This document shows, piece after piece, positions 17,982 through 27,822 of a stretch of DNA of 27,822 bases (the first letter of the stretch is position 1; every line of letters starts with the position of its first letter). The position numbers were made by a program, and so were the translations under genes. The DNA lies in assembly GCA_002005505.1 (NCBI GenBank), contig MVGU01001740.1:20001-47822 (forward strand), written 5' to 3'. A model generated the notes under the pieces. That model was given only the letters and a program-made list of their open reading frames with translations, was not told where the DNA came from and made no database searches. Source of the stretch: Botryococcus braunii. Lineage: Eukaryota; Chlorophyta; Trebouxiophyceae.

Positions 17982-18914
17982 ATGAATATCTTGTCTACTT
18001 TCATTACTTCTGGCGAGAAACGCCCACGTTCCGAAAGTCCGACTCCCGATGATCCTCTTGAGACCACCGTCCTCACTGCCTTGCAGAAGTTTTTGCCATC
18101 TCTTGTTGCGCAAATGAGCGAGAAAGTTGTGGATACTTTGAAGGCCACCATTGAGGTGACCGTTGCGGCTGCAGTGGAGCCGCTCAAAACCGAGATCGGA
18201 CAATTGGCCAGCAGGGTAGGCACTATCGAGGAGCAGTTCACATTTTTGGGCTCCAATATTGATTCCATTCTTGATGCAAAGGTTGACAGCAAGGTCGCGA
18301 CTCGCGTGGGTACTGTTGATGAGACAGTGAGGGCCACCTATGAGGCCATCGACAACAACGTGAATCACTGCCTCCTCTCCATTGAAACTCTGGAGAGAAA
18401 ATTCCGCTCTCCACATGCAATCCTTTTCGGGGTTGCGGAGAGTTTGGGGGAGAAGCATCTTGCTGAAGTTAAGACCCTACTTGGCGCTCCTTCGATCTAC
18501 GAAACTATTCGTCTGGGGAAGCATTCCCCCACTGCTCCACGCCCTCGCCCTGTGCTCATAAAATTTACTTCCGTTGCAGCAAAGCACGCGGCTTATAAAA
18601 AAGCCAAGGACCTCCGTCGCCAGTTCAGCGTCTCCATGGATGATGACCTTACCCCACAGCAGAAGGCCGCGCGTATGCGTCGCCAACCCGAAGTCCACAC
18701 ACTGCGGGGGGAGGGCTGGATCACTTTTTGGCGAGGAGACCAATTGTTCAAAGTGAAGGCGGGGGGAGCTCCTCTCAAGGTGCCAGTGGGTGCTCCTGCT
18801 GCTCCTGCTCATGCTGCTCCTACTGCCGCTCCTGCTCCCACCTCCTCTCCAGCTGCGGGCCTGACCCCCTCTACCTCCTCTGGGGCTGCGGGTCCATCTC
18901 CTATGTGTGCTTAG
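17982..18914 (+). CDS. LINE ORF1, nucleic-acid-binding chaperone-like protein (310 aa)
   Basis: The ATG at 17982 is the first inside the LINE. The frame is also open back into the LTR to 17889, so a 341-aa fusion could be read, but that is a by-product of the insertion. Residues about 20-150 are rich in heptad-like hydrophobic spacing (probable coiled coil). A region with LFGVAESLGE, IRLGKHSPTAPRPRPVLIKF and a following AAYKKAKDLRR resembles the RRM-like part of L1 ORF1p. The C-terminus is an Ala/Pro/Ser-rich tail. No zinc knuckle is present. It ends in TAG at 18912-18914, directly followed in the same frame by ORF2. It likely coats LINE RNA. Confidence 0.75.
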   Translation: MNILSTFITSGEKRPRSESPTPDDPLETTVLTALQKFLPSLVAQMSEKVVDTLKATIEVTVAAAVEPLKTEIGQLASRVGTIEEQFTFLGSNIDSILDAKVDSKVATRVGTVDETVRATYEAIDNNVNHCLLSIETLERKFRSPHAILFGVAESLGEKHLAEVKTLLGAPSIYETIRLGKHSPTAPRPRPVLIKFTSVAAKHAAYKKAKDLRRQFSVSMDDDLTPQQKAARMRRQPEVHTLRGEGWITFWRGDQLFKVKAGGAPLKVPVGAPAAPAHAAPTAAPAPTSSPAAGLTPSTSSGAAGPSPMCA

Positions 18915-21900
18915 GGATCTGTTGGCCAAGTCCCTCTCTCTATTCTTACTTGGAATGTCCGTGGATTATCCGAGTCTAAACATGAGCTCCATGACTATGA
19001 TCGTTTCTTTCCTGCGTTCGATGTAGTTCTGTTGCAAGAGACACAACAGAAATACATTGACCCCAACCTTTTCAGGGGCTATCAGCTTTTTTGTTCTCCA
19101 CCCGAGGTTTCTCCTGAAAAGAAAGGCTATGGTTTGCTTATTGCAGTTAAGGTTAGTTCATTATATAGTGCTCAGCTGTGGGCACACACGTCCTCCTCAC
19201 TCTGGGTATCTTTACGGTTCATGCATGGCACCCATCCCCCCGTCTACTTGGGCAATGTCTATATCCCCCCCTCTGGGTCTCCGTTACTTCAGCCTGTCCC
19301 TGTCGCCGCTCGTTACAATGAGCTCTATGGGGTTTTGTCATCCCTGGACGGTTGTGTCTTTGTGGGGGGTGACTTCAATGGACACATTGCATCTGTTTCC
19401 ACATCTTCTTCGGCCGATTTAGGCCGCTTCTGTGGTCAAGATACTAGTGGCCGCCAACTTGTCAAATTGGCTGATCAGACTGCGTTAGTTATTTGTACAG
19501 GCTGTGTCTCAGGTGACTTGCATGCTCCTCCCACCTATAGGGCCACCGCCCGTACCTCTGCGACTAGGCCAGACCATATTTTGGTTTCCTCGTCTCTCCA
19601 TGCCTGTATCCAGTCTGTTACGGTCGCCACTGAGTTGAAGGGTTCTGACCATTATAGTATCACCACCTCCTTTGCCTTACCCATGCGTTGTGCTGCTGTT
19701 TCTGACAGTTCGCATTTTGGGTTGCCCCTGCGACAAGTCCATTGGAAAGGGGGTTGTCGTGTAGATTATGTGCGTCACTTGGAGCTTGCTGCTCCCGCCT
19801 TGGGTCGTTGTGCTGACTTAGCGTTGGCTGGGCATGTGGAGCAAGCGCTACATACCTTATCCGGGGTTTTAGGCGATGCTGCTCACGCTGCAGACATGCG
19901 GCTGCATACTGTTCGGTTAGGTTCTCAGGCTAGGACTCGCCCCCATCAGCCGTTTTATGACCAGGAATGTGTTAGACTCAAGCGGGACTGGCGGCGGGCT
20001 GGTCGCCTCCACGGGTTTTCTGCCCCCTTGGTACGTGGACTCGAGCGGCACTACCACTCTTATGTGCGATCCCGTAAACGGGCATGGCTCATGTCCCAGT
20101 TAGAAGAGTATGTTGCTCTCTTTCATACTTGCCCTCGTCAGTTTTGGCGGACCTTCCGTGGCCATCCCCCTTCTTTGCCCTTGCCCTTACATGACCATGA
20201 GGTTTGGAACACTTTCATGTCTGAGTTCACTCGGGGGGATATTGACACCCCGGACGAACCCCTTATGCCCTTGTCGGAAGTGGCATATCCGACCACCCTC
20301 GTACCCGACGTATCGCTTAACCAACCCTTCACCTTACAGGAAATGGAGGATGCTCTTAGTGCCTTGCACACAGGGAGGAGTGTTGGGTTTCAGGGTTTTC
20401 CCTCTGAATTTCTTCGATTTGCCCAACGGTCCCCGGACCCCCAAACTGGCCGACAGGACCCCCATATCCTGGCACCGATTCTGTTAACCATTGTCAATGC
20501 TATGTTTCAGGCGGGGACAATTCCCCCTCATTTCAATGTGTCCCGGGTGGTCCCCGTGTTCAAACCAGGGGCAAAGGACGCTCTGGATCCGGCGAATTAC
20601 CGCCCTCTTGCTGTCCCTGAACCCTTCATGCGGCTGTACGCCACCCTGTTGAACACTAGGCTTATTCGGCACGTGGAATCCAAGGGGTTGCGCTGTCAGG
20701 CCCAAACGGGGTTCCGCCCGGGCTTCTCCACATTGCATCAGCTTTTTGCGATCCAACACTTCATTGACCTTGCTACCAAAGATCACCCCTTATTCTTATG
20801 CTCTTTAGATTTAAGTAAAGCCTATGATCGGGTTCCTCGCCCCATTCTTTGGGAGGCCTTAACTCGGGTGGGGGTACCGGACCAATTCTTGGCTGCTGTT
20901 AAATCTTTATATGAAGATGCCCAAGTCACTTTATGTGTAGGGGGCACCTCTGGGGAGCTCCTGAAGCCTCAGGTCGGTATCCTCCAAGGGTCCCCTATAA
21001 GTCCTACTCTGTTTGGTCTTTATTCGGATGGTCTGATTCGTTATATTGAAGCTCGGTGTCAGGGTATGGGACCCGCCACCCGGGATGGTCGTTGTGTCCC
21101 TATTCAAGGTTATGCTGATGACTATACACTCCAGGCCAAGTCCCTGGAGGAGTTGCAGGCTCACCTTCTCCCCGCTGCTTCAGAGTGGTGCCAGTCCGCA
21201 CGTATGCGGGTGCGTGTTCCTAAGTGCCATGCCATGGTCTTCCCCCCCTCGAAGGAGGCCCCCCCTCCCGTGCTGTATGAGGGTCAACCCCTGCCTCAGG
21301 TGACCCAGGCTCGTCATTTAGGTGTCATGCTTTCTACGGCTTCAGGCATTGGGGCCACCTTTGGCCATTTACGTGGCAAGATGTGGGGGGCCTGGTCTAC
21401 TATTAGCACGCGTTATGGTAACCTCAAATGTGCCACCTCGATCGGTATTCTCTTGCGTCTCTTCTTAGCATGTGTGGTGCCTGCTTGCTCATATGGGTGT
21501 GAGGTTTGGGGTCTACGGGTGTTTTCCCCATCTTCCACTCGGCCCTCCGCTAAGGATTTAGAAAAGGATTTTCTTACTATGTTACGGATGATCCTTGGGG
21601 TTCGTCAAACGGTCCGCACCGATGTGCTCCTTGCTGAGGTTGGCGTTTGGCCCCTTCATCATATCTGGTTCAAGCGTGTGGTCACCTTTTGGAACTCTCT
21701 GGTGGATCTCCCACCCGACCACTTGTATGCACGTATTCATAGGGACTCATGCTACTATGGCGTAACGCCTCGTTCCCCGTCCTGGGCGGGTTCTTTTATC
21801 GCTGCCCTTCGCCGCTTAGGTTACCCCTATGCGGCTGATTGTCAGCGCCCGCAGCCCGTTGATATGGATACCTTTTTAGCTCTCATTAGGCAGGCCAATA

Positions 21901-22340
21901 CCCTCCCTGTGGCCTCTCTCCATGTCTCCCCTCGGTTGGCCCCTGCTGATCCCCAGCTATGTACTTATGTGCGGTGGTTTGCGCGCCCCACTAAGGCTCA
22001 GCGCTCCCGCCTCCTTTATCTGTCTCTTGATGTTGCCAAGGTCCGGCTCTTTCTCAGGTTTCGTCTTGGTGTTCATGGCCTCCCCATTGACATGGGCCGC
22101 AGACAACGTCTTCCGCGCCTTCAGCGCCTGTGTGATATGTGTGGCTCCTCTGTGGGTGATGAACACCACTTTGTCTTTCACTGTCCCGCTCTTACTGCGG
22201 TGCGGGACCGTTATCCCCACTTGTTTGTGGGTCCTTCTAGATCTCTTCGGCAGTTCATTTGGCACGCTGACTTGCGTGCGGTCGTCTCCTTTATCTCGGA
22301 TGCATTCCAGGCTCGTGCTGATTTACGCCGGCTACGGTGA
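18915..22340 (+). CDS. LINE ORF2, endonuclease-reverse transcriptase (about 1141 aa)
   Basis: The frame continues straight after the ORF1 stop. The endonuclease domain begins at once (LTWNVRGL from 18942; VVLLQET; GGDFNGH near 19367; [15 protein letters not shown] near 19641), so all core AP-endonuclease motifs are present. RT motifs include [45 protein letters not shown] and GYADDY (catalytic DD at 21117-21122). A C-terminal Cys/His motif ([18 protein letters not shown]) lies at 22131-22184. The stop is TGA at 22338-22340. There is no in-frame ATG before the endonuclease motifs; the first Met lies well inside that domain. Synthesis would need readthrough of TAG or non-AUG initiation. It nicks target DNA and copies the LINE RNA there. 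Confidence 0.93.
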   Translation, partial: GSVGQVPLSILTWNVRGLSESKHELHDYDRFFPAFDVVLLQETQQKYIDPNLFRGYQLFCSPPEVSPEKKGYGLLIAVKVSSLYSAQLWAHTSSSLWVSLRFMHGTHPPVYLGNVYIPPSGSPLLQPVPVAARYNELYGVLSSLDGCVFVGGDFNGHIASVSTSSSADLGRFCGQDTSGRQLVKLADQTALVICTGCVSGDLHAPPTYRATARTSATRPDHILVSSSLHACIQSVTVATELKGSDHYSITTSFALPMRCAAVSDSSHFGLPLRQVHWKGGCRVDYVRHLELAAPALGRCADLALAGHVEQALHTLSGVLGDAAHAADMRLHTVRLGSQARTRPHQPFYDQECVRLKRDWRRAGRLHGFSAPLVRGLERHYHSYVRSRKRAWLMSQLEEYVALFHTCPRQFWRTFRGHPPSLPLPLHDHEVWNTFMSEFTRGDIDTPDEPLMPLSEVAYPTTLVPDVSLNQPFTLQEMEDALSALHTGRSVGFQGFPSEFLRFAQRSPDPQTGRQDPHILAPILLTIVNAMFQAGTIPPHFNVSRVVPVFKPGAKDALDPANYRPLAVPEPFMRLYATLLNTRLIRHVESKGLRCQAQTGFRPGFSTLHQLFAIQHFIDLATKDHPLFLCSLDLSKAYDRVPRPILWEALTRVGVPDQFLAAVKSLYEDAQVTLCVGGTSGELLKPQVGILQGSPISPTLFGLYSDGLIRYIEARCQGMGPATRDGRCVPIQGYADDYTLQAKSLEELQAHLLPAASEWCQSARMRVRVPKCHAMVFPPSKEAPPPVLYEGQPLPQVTQARHLGVMLSTASGIGATFGHLRGKMWGAWSTISTRYGNLKCATSIGILLRLFLACVVPACSYGCEVWGLRVFSPSSTRPSAKDLEKDFLTMLRMILGVRQTVRTDVLLAEVGVWPLHHIWFKRVVTFWNSLVDLPPDHLYARIHRDSCYYGVTPRSPSWAGSFIAALRRLGYPYAADCQRPQPVDMDTFLALIRQANTLPVASLHVSPRLAPADPQLCTYVRWFARPTKAQRSRLLYLSLDVAKVRLFLRFRLGVHGLPIDMGRRQRLPRLQRLCDMCGSSVGDEHHFVFHCPALTAVRDRYPHLFVGPSRSLRQFIWHADLRAVVSFISDAFQARADLRRLR

Positions 22341-22985
22341 CTTGGCCGCAGCCACGTCTGTGGCTGCCCCCCCCCCTATCCCCCCTTCCTTCCCCTTTTC
22401 GTTTGCTCAGTTATGCCTTCGCTCTTCGCTTGGCCACTTCTTGTGGTCAGTTCTTCCTAGTTTTGGCTTGTGTGTGTGTTGTGGACATCTCATCATGCCC
22501 TCGTGGCTGGACAGATGTAACTTCTTCTTCTTTTACAAGAGTGGAGTAAAAAAGACCAGCCCAATGTTCAGGGACCCAAACCCCCAATGTGTCAAGCTAT
22601 GAGTCACACCCGGCGAGCGGCCAGCTGGCGACCCACAGCCGCCGCAATGATGAAACTGACCCGACGAATGACAAAATATCCCTCCACATCTTCTTGAGCA
22701 ATGATGGCTTGGTTCAAAAGCCCCTGGAGCCTCTGCAACAAGGCCAGCGCATCAGCATGCAACCCTCCCAATGTTTCAAAAGCGAAGGCTTGGAAAGCCA
22801 CAGGCGGCTGCTGACGCGACAACAAGACAGCATAGCGGGTCTGCTTGTCTTGGGCAGCGCGCGCGGCGGCCCCACCCGGCACGAAGTGCAGCAAGTTGGC
22901 AACTGTGAGTGGGGAAGAGCCAACGATGTCGATATAAAGGTCACGCCCCTCCTCCCACGCATGGAGGCTTCTTCTTCTTCTTCTT
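22341..22985 (+). other. LINE 3' region with (TTC)n tail
   Basis: Starts Pro/pyrimidine-rich, has an internal CTTCTTCTTCTTTT near 22520, and ends in TTCTTCTTCTTCTT just before the target duplication. The second half holds an antisense retroelement fragment, listed separately. Confidence 0.7.
22604..22979 (-). pseudogene. Antisense C-terminal fragment of another retroelement protein
   Basis: On the minus strand the frame is open from the LINE tail to a TGA near 22604. The motifs are HAWEEGRDLYIDIVGSSPL, VPGGAAARAAQDKQTRY, FQAFAFETLGGLHADALALL and FVIRRVSFIIAAAVGRQLAA. This pattern (W..GRD...D, a later K, then FETLGG and a C-terminal Arg-rich helix) is what I recall of the PD-(D/E)XK-like C-terminal domain seen in many RT-containing retroelement proteins. 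The N-terminal part is missing, so it is a fragment. Identification is from memory of the motif pattern and needs a profile search. Confidence 0.5.
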
Positions 22986-22990
22986 CTCGT
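22986..22990. repeat. LINE target site duplication CTCGT (right)
   Basis: Second copy of CTCGT, immediately before LTR sequence resumes at 22991. Confidence 0.85.
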
Positions 22991-23034
22991 ACTTTCTAGA
23001 AAAGTGGTGACGTGTAATGTTTAGCGTCTCTTCA

Positions 23035-23036
<2 letters not shown>
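22991..23036 (+). repeat. Gypsy-type 3' LTR, second part, truncated
   Basis: 46 bp matching 11158-11203 without change. It then switches abruptly to the downstream repeat at a shared TT (23035-23036). About 480 bp of LTR, including the TATA-like box and presumed R/U5, are missing. Confidence 0.9.
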
Positions 23037-24370
<1,334 letters not shown>

Positions 24371-24433
24371 AGAGCAATTCTCAAACTCTCACTTTTCATT
24401 TCGCATACATAAACACTTTCTTTTCTCACACAT

Positions 24434-24826
<393 letters not shown>

Positions 24827-24830
24827 CCAG

Positions 24831-26173
24831 GCCAACCTTAGGCTCCACTTCTCTCACCATCGCCACCCTTTAATAATTCCAAATGAAAAAGCTAATGTAT
24901 ACTTGTATTTCAGGCCGATGAATGTGCCGATCGGACAATACACACGAGGAGGTCGGGGACTTTCAGAGGGCATCCACACTTCCACTCGAGTTTGTGCCCT
25001 TTCAAGCACGCTTATAATTCTGTTTGTTTTAAATACTGCAAATAGTGCGAGTGCTTGGTCCGCAAGTGGTCTTCATGCAGGACGCCCCATCCCTTCCCCA
25101 TCCCATACACTCTGGGAGCCGCTCCGACCAAAACGTGTTACTTGCCATGGCATGGACTGAACAAAGAGGAGAACTGTGGGTTTTTTAAGACATCGGCGCC
25201 GGCTCCCGTTATATATCACCCCTTCGTCATTGCAAACAGCATCTCAACCCGGCTTCATCCCTGTAATATACCACAGCCTTAGCGCATTACGGGGGCAACA
25301 GTACCACACATGGATTATTCGTGCCAACAAGACCGACTGCACAAGTACTGGACATTACAAACCAAGAGACCTGCCAAAATCTGTGTGACACGTGTGCACA
25401 ATCCCATGAATACTGACACTCGAGGACTTCCATGGATATGAATTGCCACCCCTTTATAGGGGAGCTATACTCAATTGACGATACTCATTGACTTGCAAGC
25501 AGCTAGCCGTCGTTAAACACTTTATGCAGGTATTTGATACGAATGGTTTTGCTGTCAGTACGAATCCCGTTGTATCGTGCATGCATCGTCGAAAACACCG
25601 ATGAGGATGGACTACAGGATGCAAATGGCCACCGTATAACTACTTGGAGCCTAGCATGAACACAAACCATTGACCTTTGAACTTGTGCCGGTCACGGTTT
25701 TCACAAGTATACACCACATCAGTGGAATTTCTCTAGCTTAGAAATTCTCCACTGGCCCCAGGGGGGGGGGGGGGGTAGAACGCTCAATTTCCATCAGGCT
25801 TGGTCTAGATCTGAAGTCACCTGCCTAGGATATGAGGGTGAGTACAAGCAAGTATACTGACCGCACCCTCCCTGACCCTGTCCCTTTTACTCATTCGCGC
25901 ACCCCCATCTTGATCCCGGACGCAATGGTAACATTACATTAATTAAACTTGGCTCCAGCATCCCCTCATCCCTTTCCTGTATACCTTAAGGCCTACACCT
26001 CAACTTGGCGCCTTTTATCAATTCCTTCACTTCCACCATATCGGACTCCGGAACGCAAAAGAACGCCAAAGCAAGAGCCTCCCTCCTGCTGGCTGGTGCC
26101 TCCCTGGGGCCTTGCTAACGCCCCCCTCCCCTCATAAAAGCGGCGGCCCATCGCGTTGCGGGAGGCCTCATCG
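24831..26173. other. Spacer, no gene recognised
   Basis: No ORF with family resemblance. It contains a 15-base G-run at 25761-25775, a CCCCTTTATAGGGG palindrome near 25451, and a TATA-like CATAAAAG near 26132, about 55 bp before the ATG in repeat copy B. Confidence 0.5.
26132..26139 (+). promoter_or_regulatory. Possible TATA-like element upstream of repeat copy B
   Basis: CATAAAAG lies 57 bp before the ATG at 26189. Copy A lacks this sequence because its homology starts at 26174. It is suggestive only. Confidence 0.2.
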
Positions 26174-26188
26174 TTACGCCGCTTTTCT

Positions 26189-26734
26189 ATGGACGATTTC
26201 ACGCGCTTCAGGCCGCGCCTCCCGCAGGGCAGTCCACAGCTGCTCGCTCCTGCGTCCCTGGGCCTTCCTGCTCTCTCCTGCGCGGGATCATCCCCTGCCC
26301 ACGTCCCGACCTCCGAGCCATCTGTGGAGCAATTCCGCACAGAAATCGGCCCACCGGGCGTCCGCGACGACCAGCCTGCGGATCAAACTGGATATCGTCA
26401 TCCGAATTGGTCCATTCTCCTGGATTTAATCGATTGCGCTCAGCGCAACGCTCTCGCTGATCATTCGACGACATCGGTAAATGGCCTAACTTGGCCATTC
26501 TCCGCGGAAACTCTCCCCTCGGTCCGACCTCGGCCCATCTTGTCAGCTAGGGGACGTCGATTATCTGAGCGGATATCGTCGAAACTAAGCCCACAAATGC
26601 CGGGCAACCTGCGTGCTCCGCAGGCTCCGTCTCTCATAGCATGCCAAATGGCGAAGGGTGCTCCTCTGTGTGTTACTGATAAAACCTTGTGGAGACTTCT
26701 CGGAGTTGTATCTTCATCCTACGGAATTTGTTGA
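26189..26734 (+). CDS. Unrecognised ORF in repeat copy B (181 aa)
   Basis: Open from an ATG at 26189 (MDDFTRFRPRLPQGSP) to a TGA at 26732-26734. Composition is Pro/Arg/Ser-rich at the N-terminus. A middle segment with NWSILLDLIDCAQRNALADH looks helical, and the end reads LWRLLGVVSSSYGIC. No domain is recognised. The corresponding frame in copy A is broken by single-base differences at runs, so either copy could be the wrong one. It may be a gag-like leader of an unknown repeat or not a gene at all. Confidence 0.2.
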   Translation: MDDFTRFRPRLPQGSPQLLAPASLGLPALSCAGSSPAHVPTSEPSVEQFRTEIGPPGVRDDQPADQTGYRHPNWSILLDLIDCAQRNALADHSTTSVNGLTWPFSAETLPSVRPRPILSARGRRLSERISSKLSPQMPGNLRAPQAPSLIACQMAKGAPLCVTDKTLWRLLGVVSSSYGIC

Positions 26735-27366
26735 TTAACAGTAACCAACGTGGGCCAGTTGGCCGGGTGGCAGTTTGCCGCATGGAATTGCAGCACGGAA
26801 CTCGAACGTCGCGAAACCCTGTGCATTGCAACGGGTTCGGCAGTTTTCTTAATAAGAAATCAAAAGATTTACAGGACGTCTGCCTCATTTGTAACTTTTT
26901 ACAGAGAACGACCGATGTCGTTCGGTTGCTACTGCCAGTTGACCATCCTCGGCCCATCCTGTCAGCTAGGGGACGTCGAATATCCGAGCGGATACCGTCG
27001 AAACTAAGCCCACAAATGCCGGGCAACCTGCGTGCTCCGCAGGCTCCGTCTCTCATAGCATGCCAAATGGCGAAGGGTGCTCCTCTGTGTGTTACTGATA
27101 AAACCTTGTGGAGACTTCTCGGAGTTGTATCTTCATCCTACGGAATTTGTTGATTAACAGTAACCAACGTGGGCCAGTTGGCCGGGTGGCAGTTTGCCGC
27201 ATGGAATTGCAGCACGGAACTCGAACGTCGCGAAACCCTGTGCATTGCAACAGGGTTCGGCAGTTTACTTATTAAGAAATCAAAAGATTTACAGGAGTCT
27301 GCCTCATTTGTAGCTTTTTACAGACTACGACCGATGTCGTTCGGTTGCTACTGCCAGTTGACCATC
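26528..27366 (+). repeat. 419-bp tandem duplication in copy B
   Basis: Unit 1 (about 26528-26946) and unit 2 (about 26947-27365) both begin CCTCGGCCCATC and end GTTGACCATC. They differ at a few scattered positions and short indels. Copy A has a single unit. Confidence 0.9.
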
Positions 27367-27685
27367 CGGTAAGGAGTGACTCGGTAAAGTTTTAATGACC
27401 TGTATTTGTCAAACCTGCACGTTATTGGATTTTGAAAATCTTGTTTGTCCAGATAGGTACCAGCACCATAGCGATGACAGTCCCGGAGGCGAAGCGAGAT
27501 GCTGAGACAGTTTGATTGGGGAGAGAAAGTGGATTTAGTATTTGGAAATTGCCCTTAGGTCTCCAACACCTTTTCCTGCCCAGATTAATAGTAATGGAGC
27601 TATCTTAAGGGATGTCATTGGAGTATCACCCGGGTCCCGTTGACTCGAAGGCATCATCAAAGTATGGAAACCCCTCTCTCCCTCA

Positions 27686-27822
27686 CCCCCCCCCCCCCCC
27701 CCCCCCCCCACCACACACACCACACACACACCACACACACCACACACACCACACGCACACCACACACACCACACACACCACACACACCACACACCAACCA
27801 CACACACCACACACACACACAC
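27686..27822. repeat. C-run and (CA/CACC)n microsatellite at window end
   Basis: About 23 consecutive C, then CACACACC-type repeats to the end of the window. Confidence 0.95.

Larger units (their letters stand above)
17947..22985 (+). mobile_element. LINE (non-LTR) retrotransposon, near full length
   Basis: A 5039-bp insertion bounded exactly by the LTR break and CTCGT duplications. It has a 35-base 5' UTR, ORF1, ORF2 with AP-type endonuclease, RT and C-terminal Cys/His motif, a 645-bp 3' region and a (TTC)n tail. This is an L1/Jockey-style EN-RT layout; the exact clade needs a tree. Confidence 0.93.
26174..27680 (+). repeat. Dispersed repeat, copy B, with internal duplication
   Basis: Homologous to 23035-24120. 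Differences are many single-base length changes in the first 310 bp, a 12-base insertion near 26505-26517 and a 419-bp tandem duplication. It ends at a C-run and CACC-type microsatellite, at the same point where copy A meets its CA tract. Confidence 0.9.

Noticed and set aside
25445..25470. CCCCTTTATAGGGG as a third copy of the gypsy leader hairpin
   Set aside because: Only the stem letters match; the following TGATTACA segment that defines the leader motif is absent.

Overview
This is a gene-poor, repeat-rich stretch of a eukaryotic nuclear genome. It holds nested retrotransposons, satellite-like repeats and long CA/CT microsatellites, and I found no convincing host gene. Intact plant/alga-style Copia, a Ty3/gypsy-type Gag-protease and an endonuclease/RT LINE sit side by side. 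With a phage-type adenine methyltransferase domain inside the Gag-protease ORF, this fits an algal or other protist genome, perhaps a green alga. That assignment is inference; nothing here fixes the species.

Layout. 1-2370: no clear gene. It contains a perfect 91-bp-arm inverted repeat (515-716), a GC/CA alternating tract (749-804), several short repeats and a GATCCC-rich minisatellite (about 1725-2345). 2371-10717: a decayed LINE ORF2 fragment split by a complete, apparently recent minus-strand Copia element (2448-10023). The Copia has 894/901-bp LTRs, 5-bp target duplications GGTTT, a PBS, a PPT and a single 1788-codon Gag-Pol frame. 10721-10766: a near-perfect AT-rich palindrome.

10826-23036: a Ty3/gypsy-type LTR element on the plus strand. 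Its 1283-codon ORF runs Gag, aspartic protease, DNA N6-adenine methyltransferase-like domain, then the linker that normally precedes reverse transcriptase. It then continues into unrecognised sequence with no RT, RNase H or integrase. Wherever both LTR copies survive they look identical, so the element moved recently and must have borrowed an RT. Its 3' LTR is split by a LINE (17947-22985, target duplication CTCGT). The LINE carries ORF1 and an EN-RT ORF2 in the same frame, separated by one TAG. An antisense fragment of another retroelement protein lies in its 3' end.

23035-27822: two copies of a roughly 1.09-kb repeat, both ending at a microsatellite. The second carries a 419-bp internal tandem duplication and a run of one-directional homopolymer indels that may be assembly error. 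A 400-bp CT tract and an anonymous spacer lie between them.

Order of events inferred from nesting: the old LINE fragment came first, then the Copia inserted into it. Independently the gypsy-type element landed, a LINE jumped into its 3' LTR, and the LTR end was lost at a junction with the downstream repeat. The most notable item is the Gag-protease-methyltransferase ORF.
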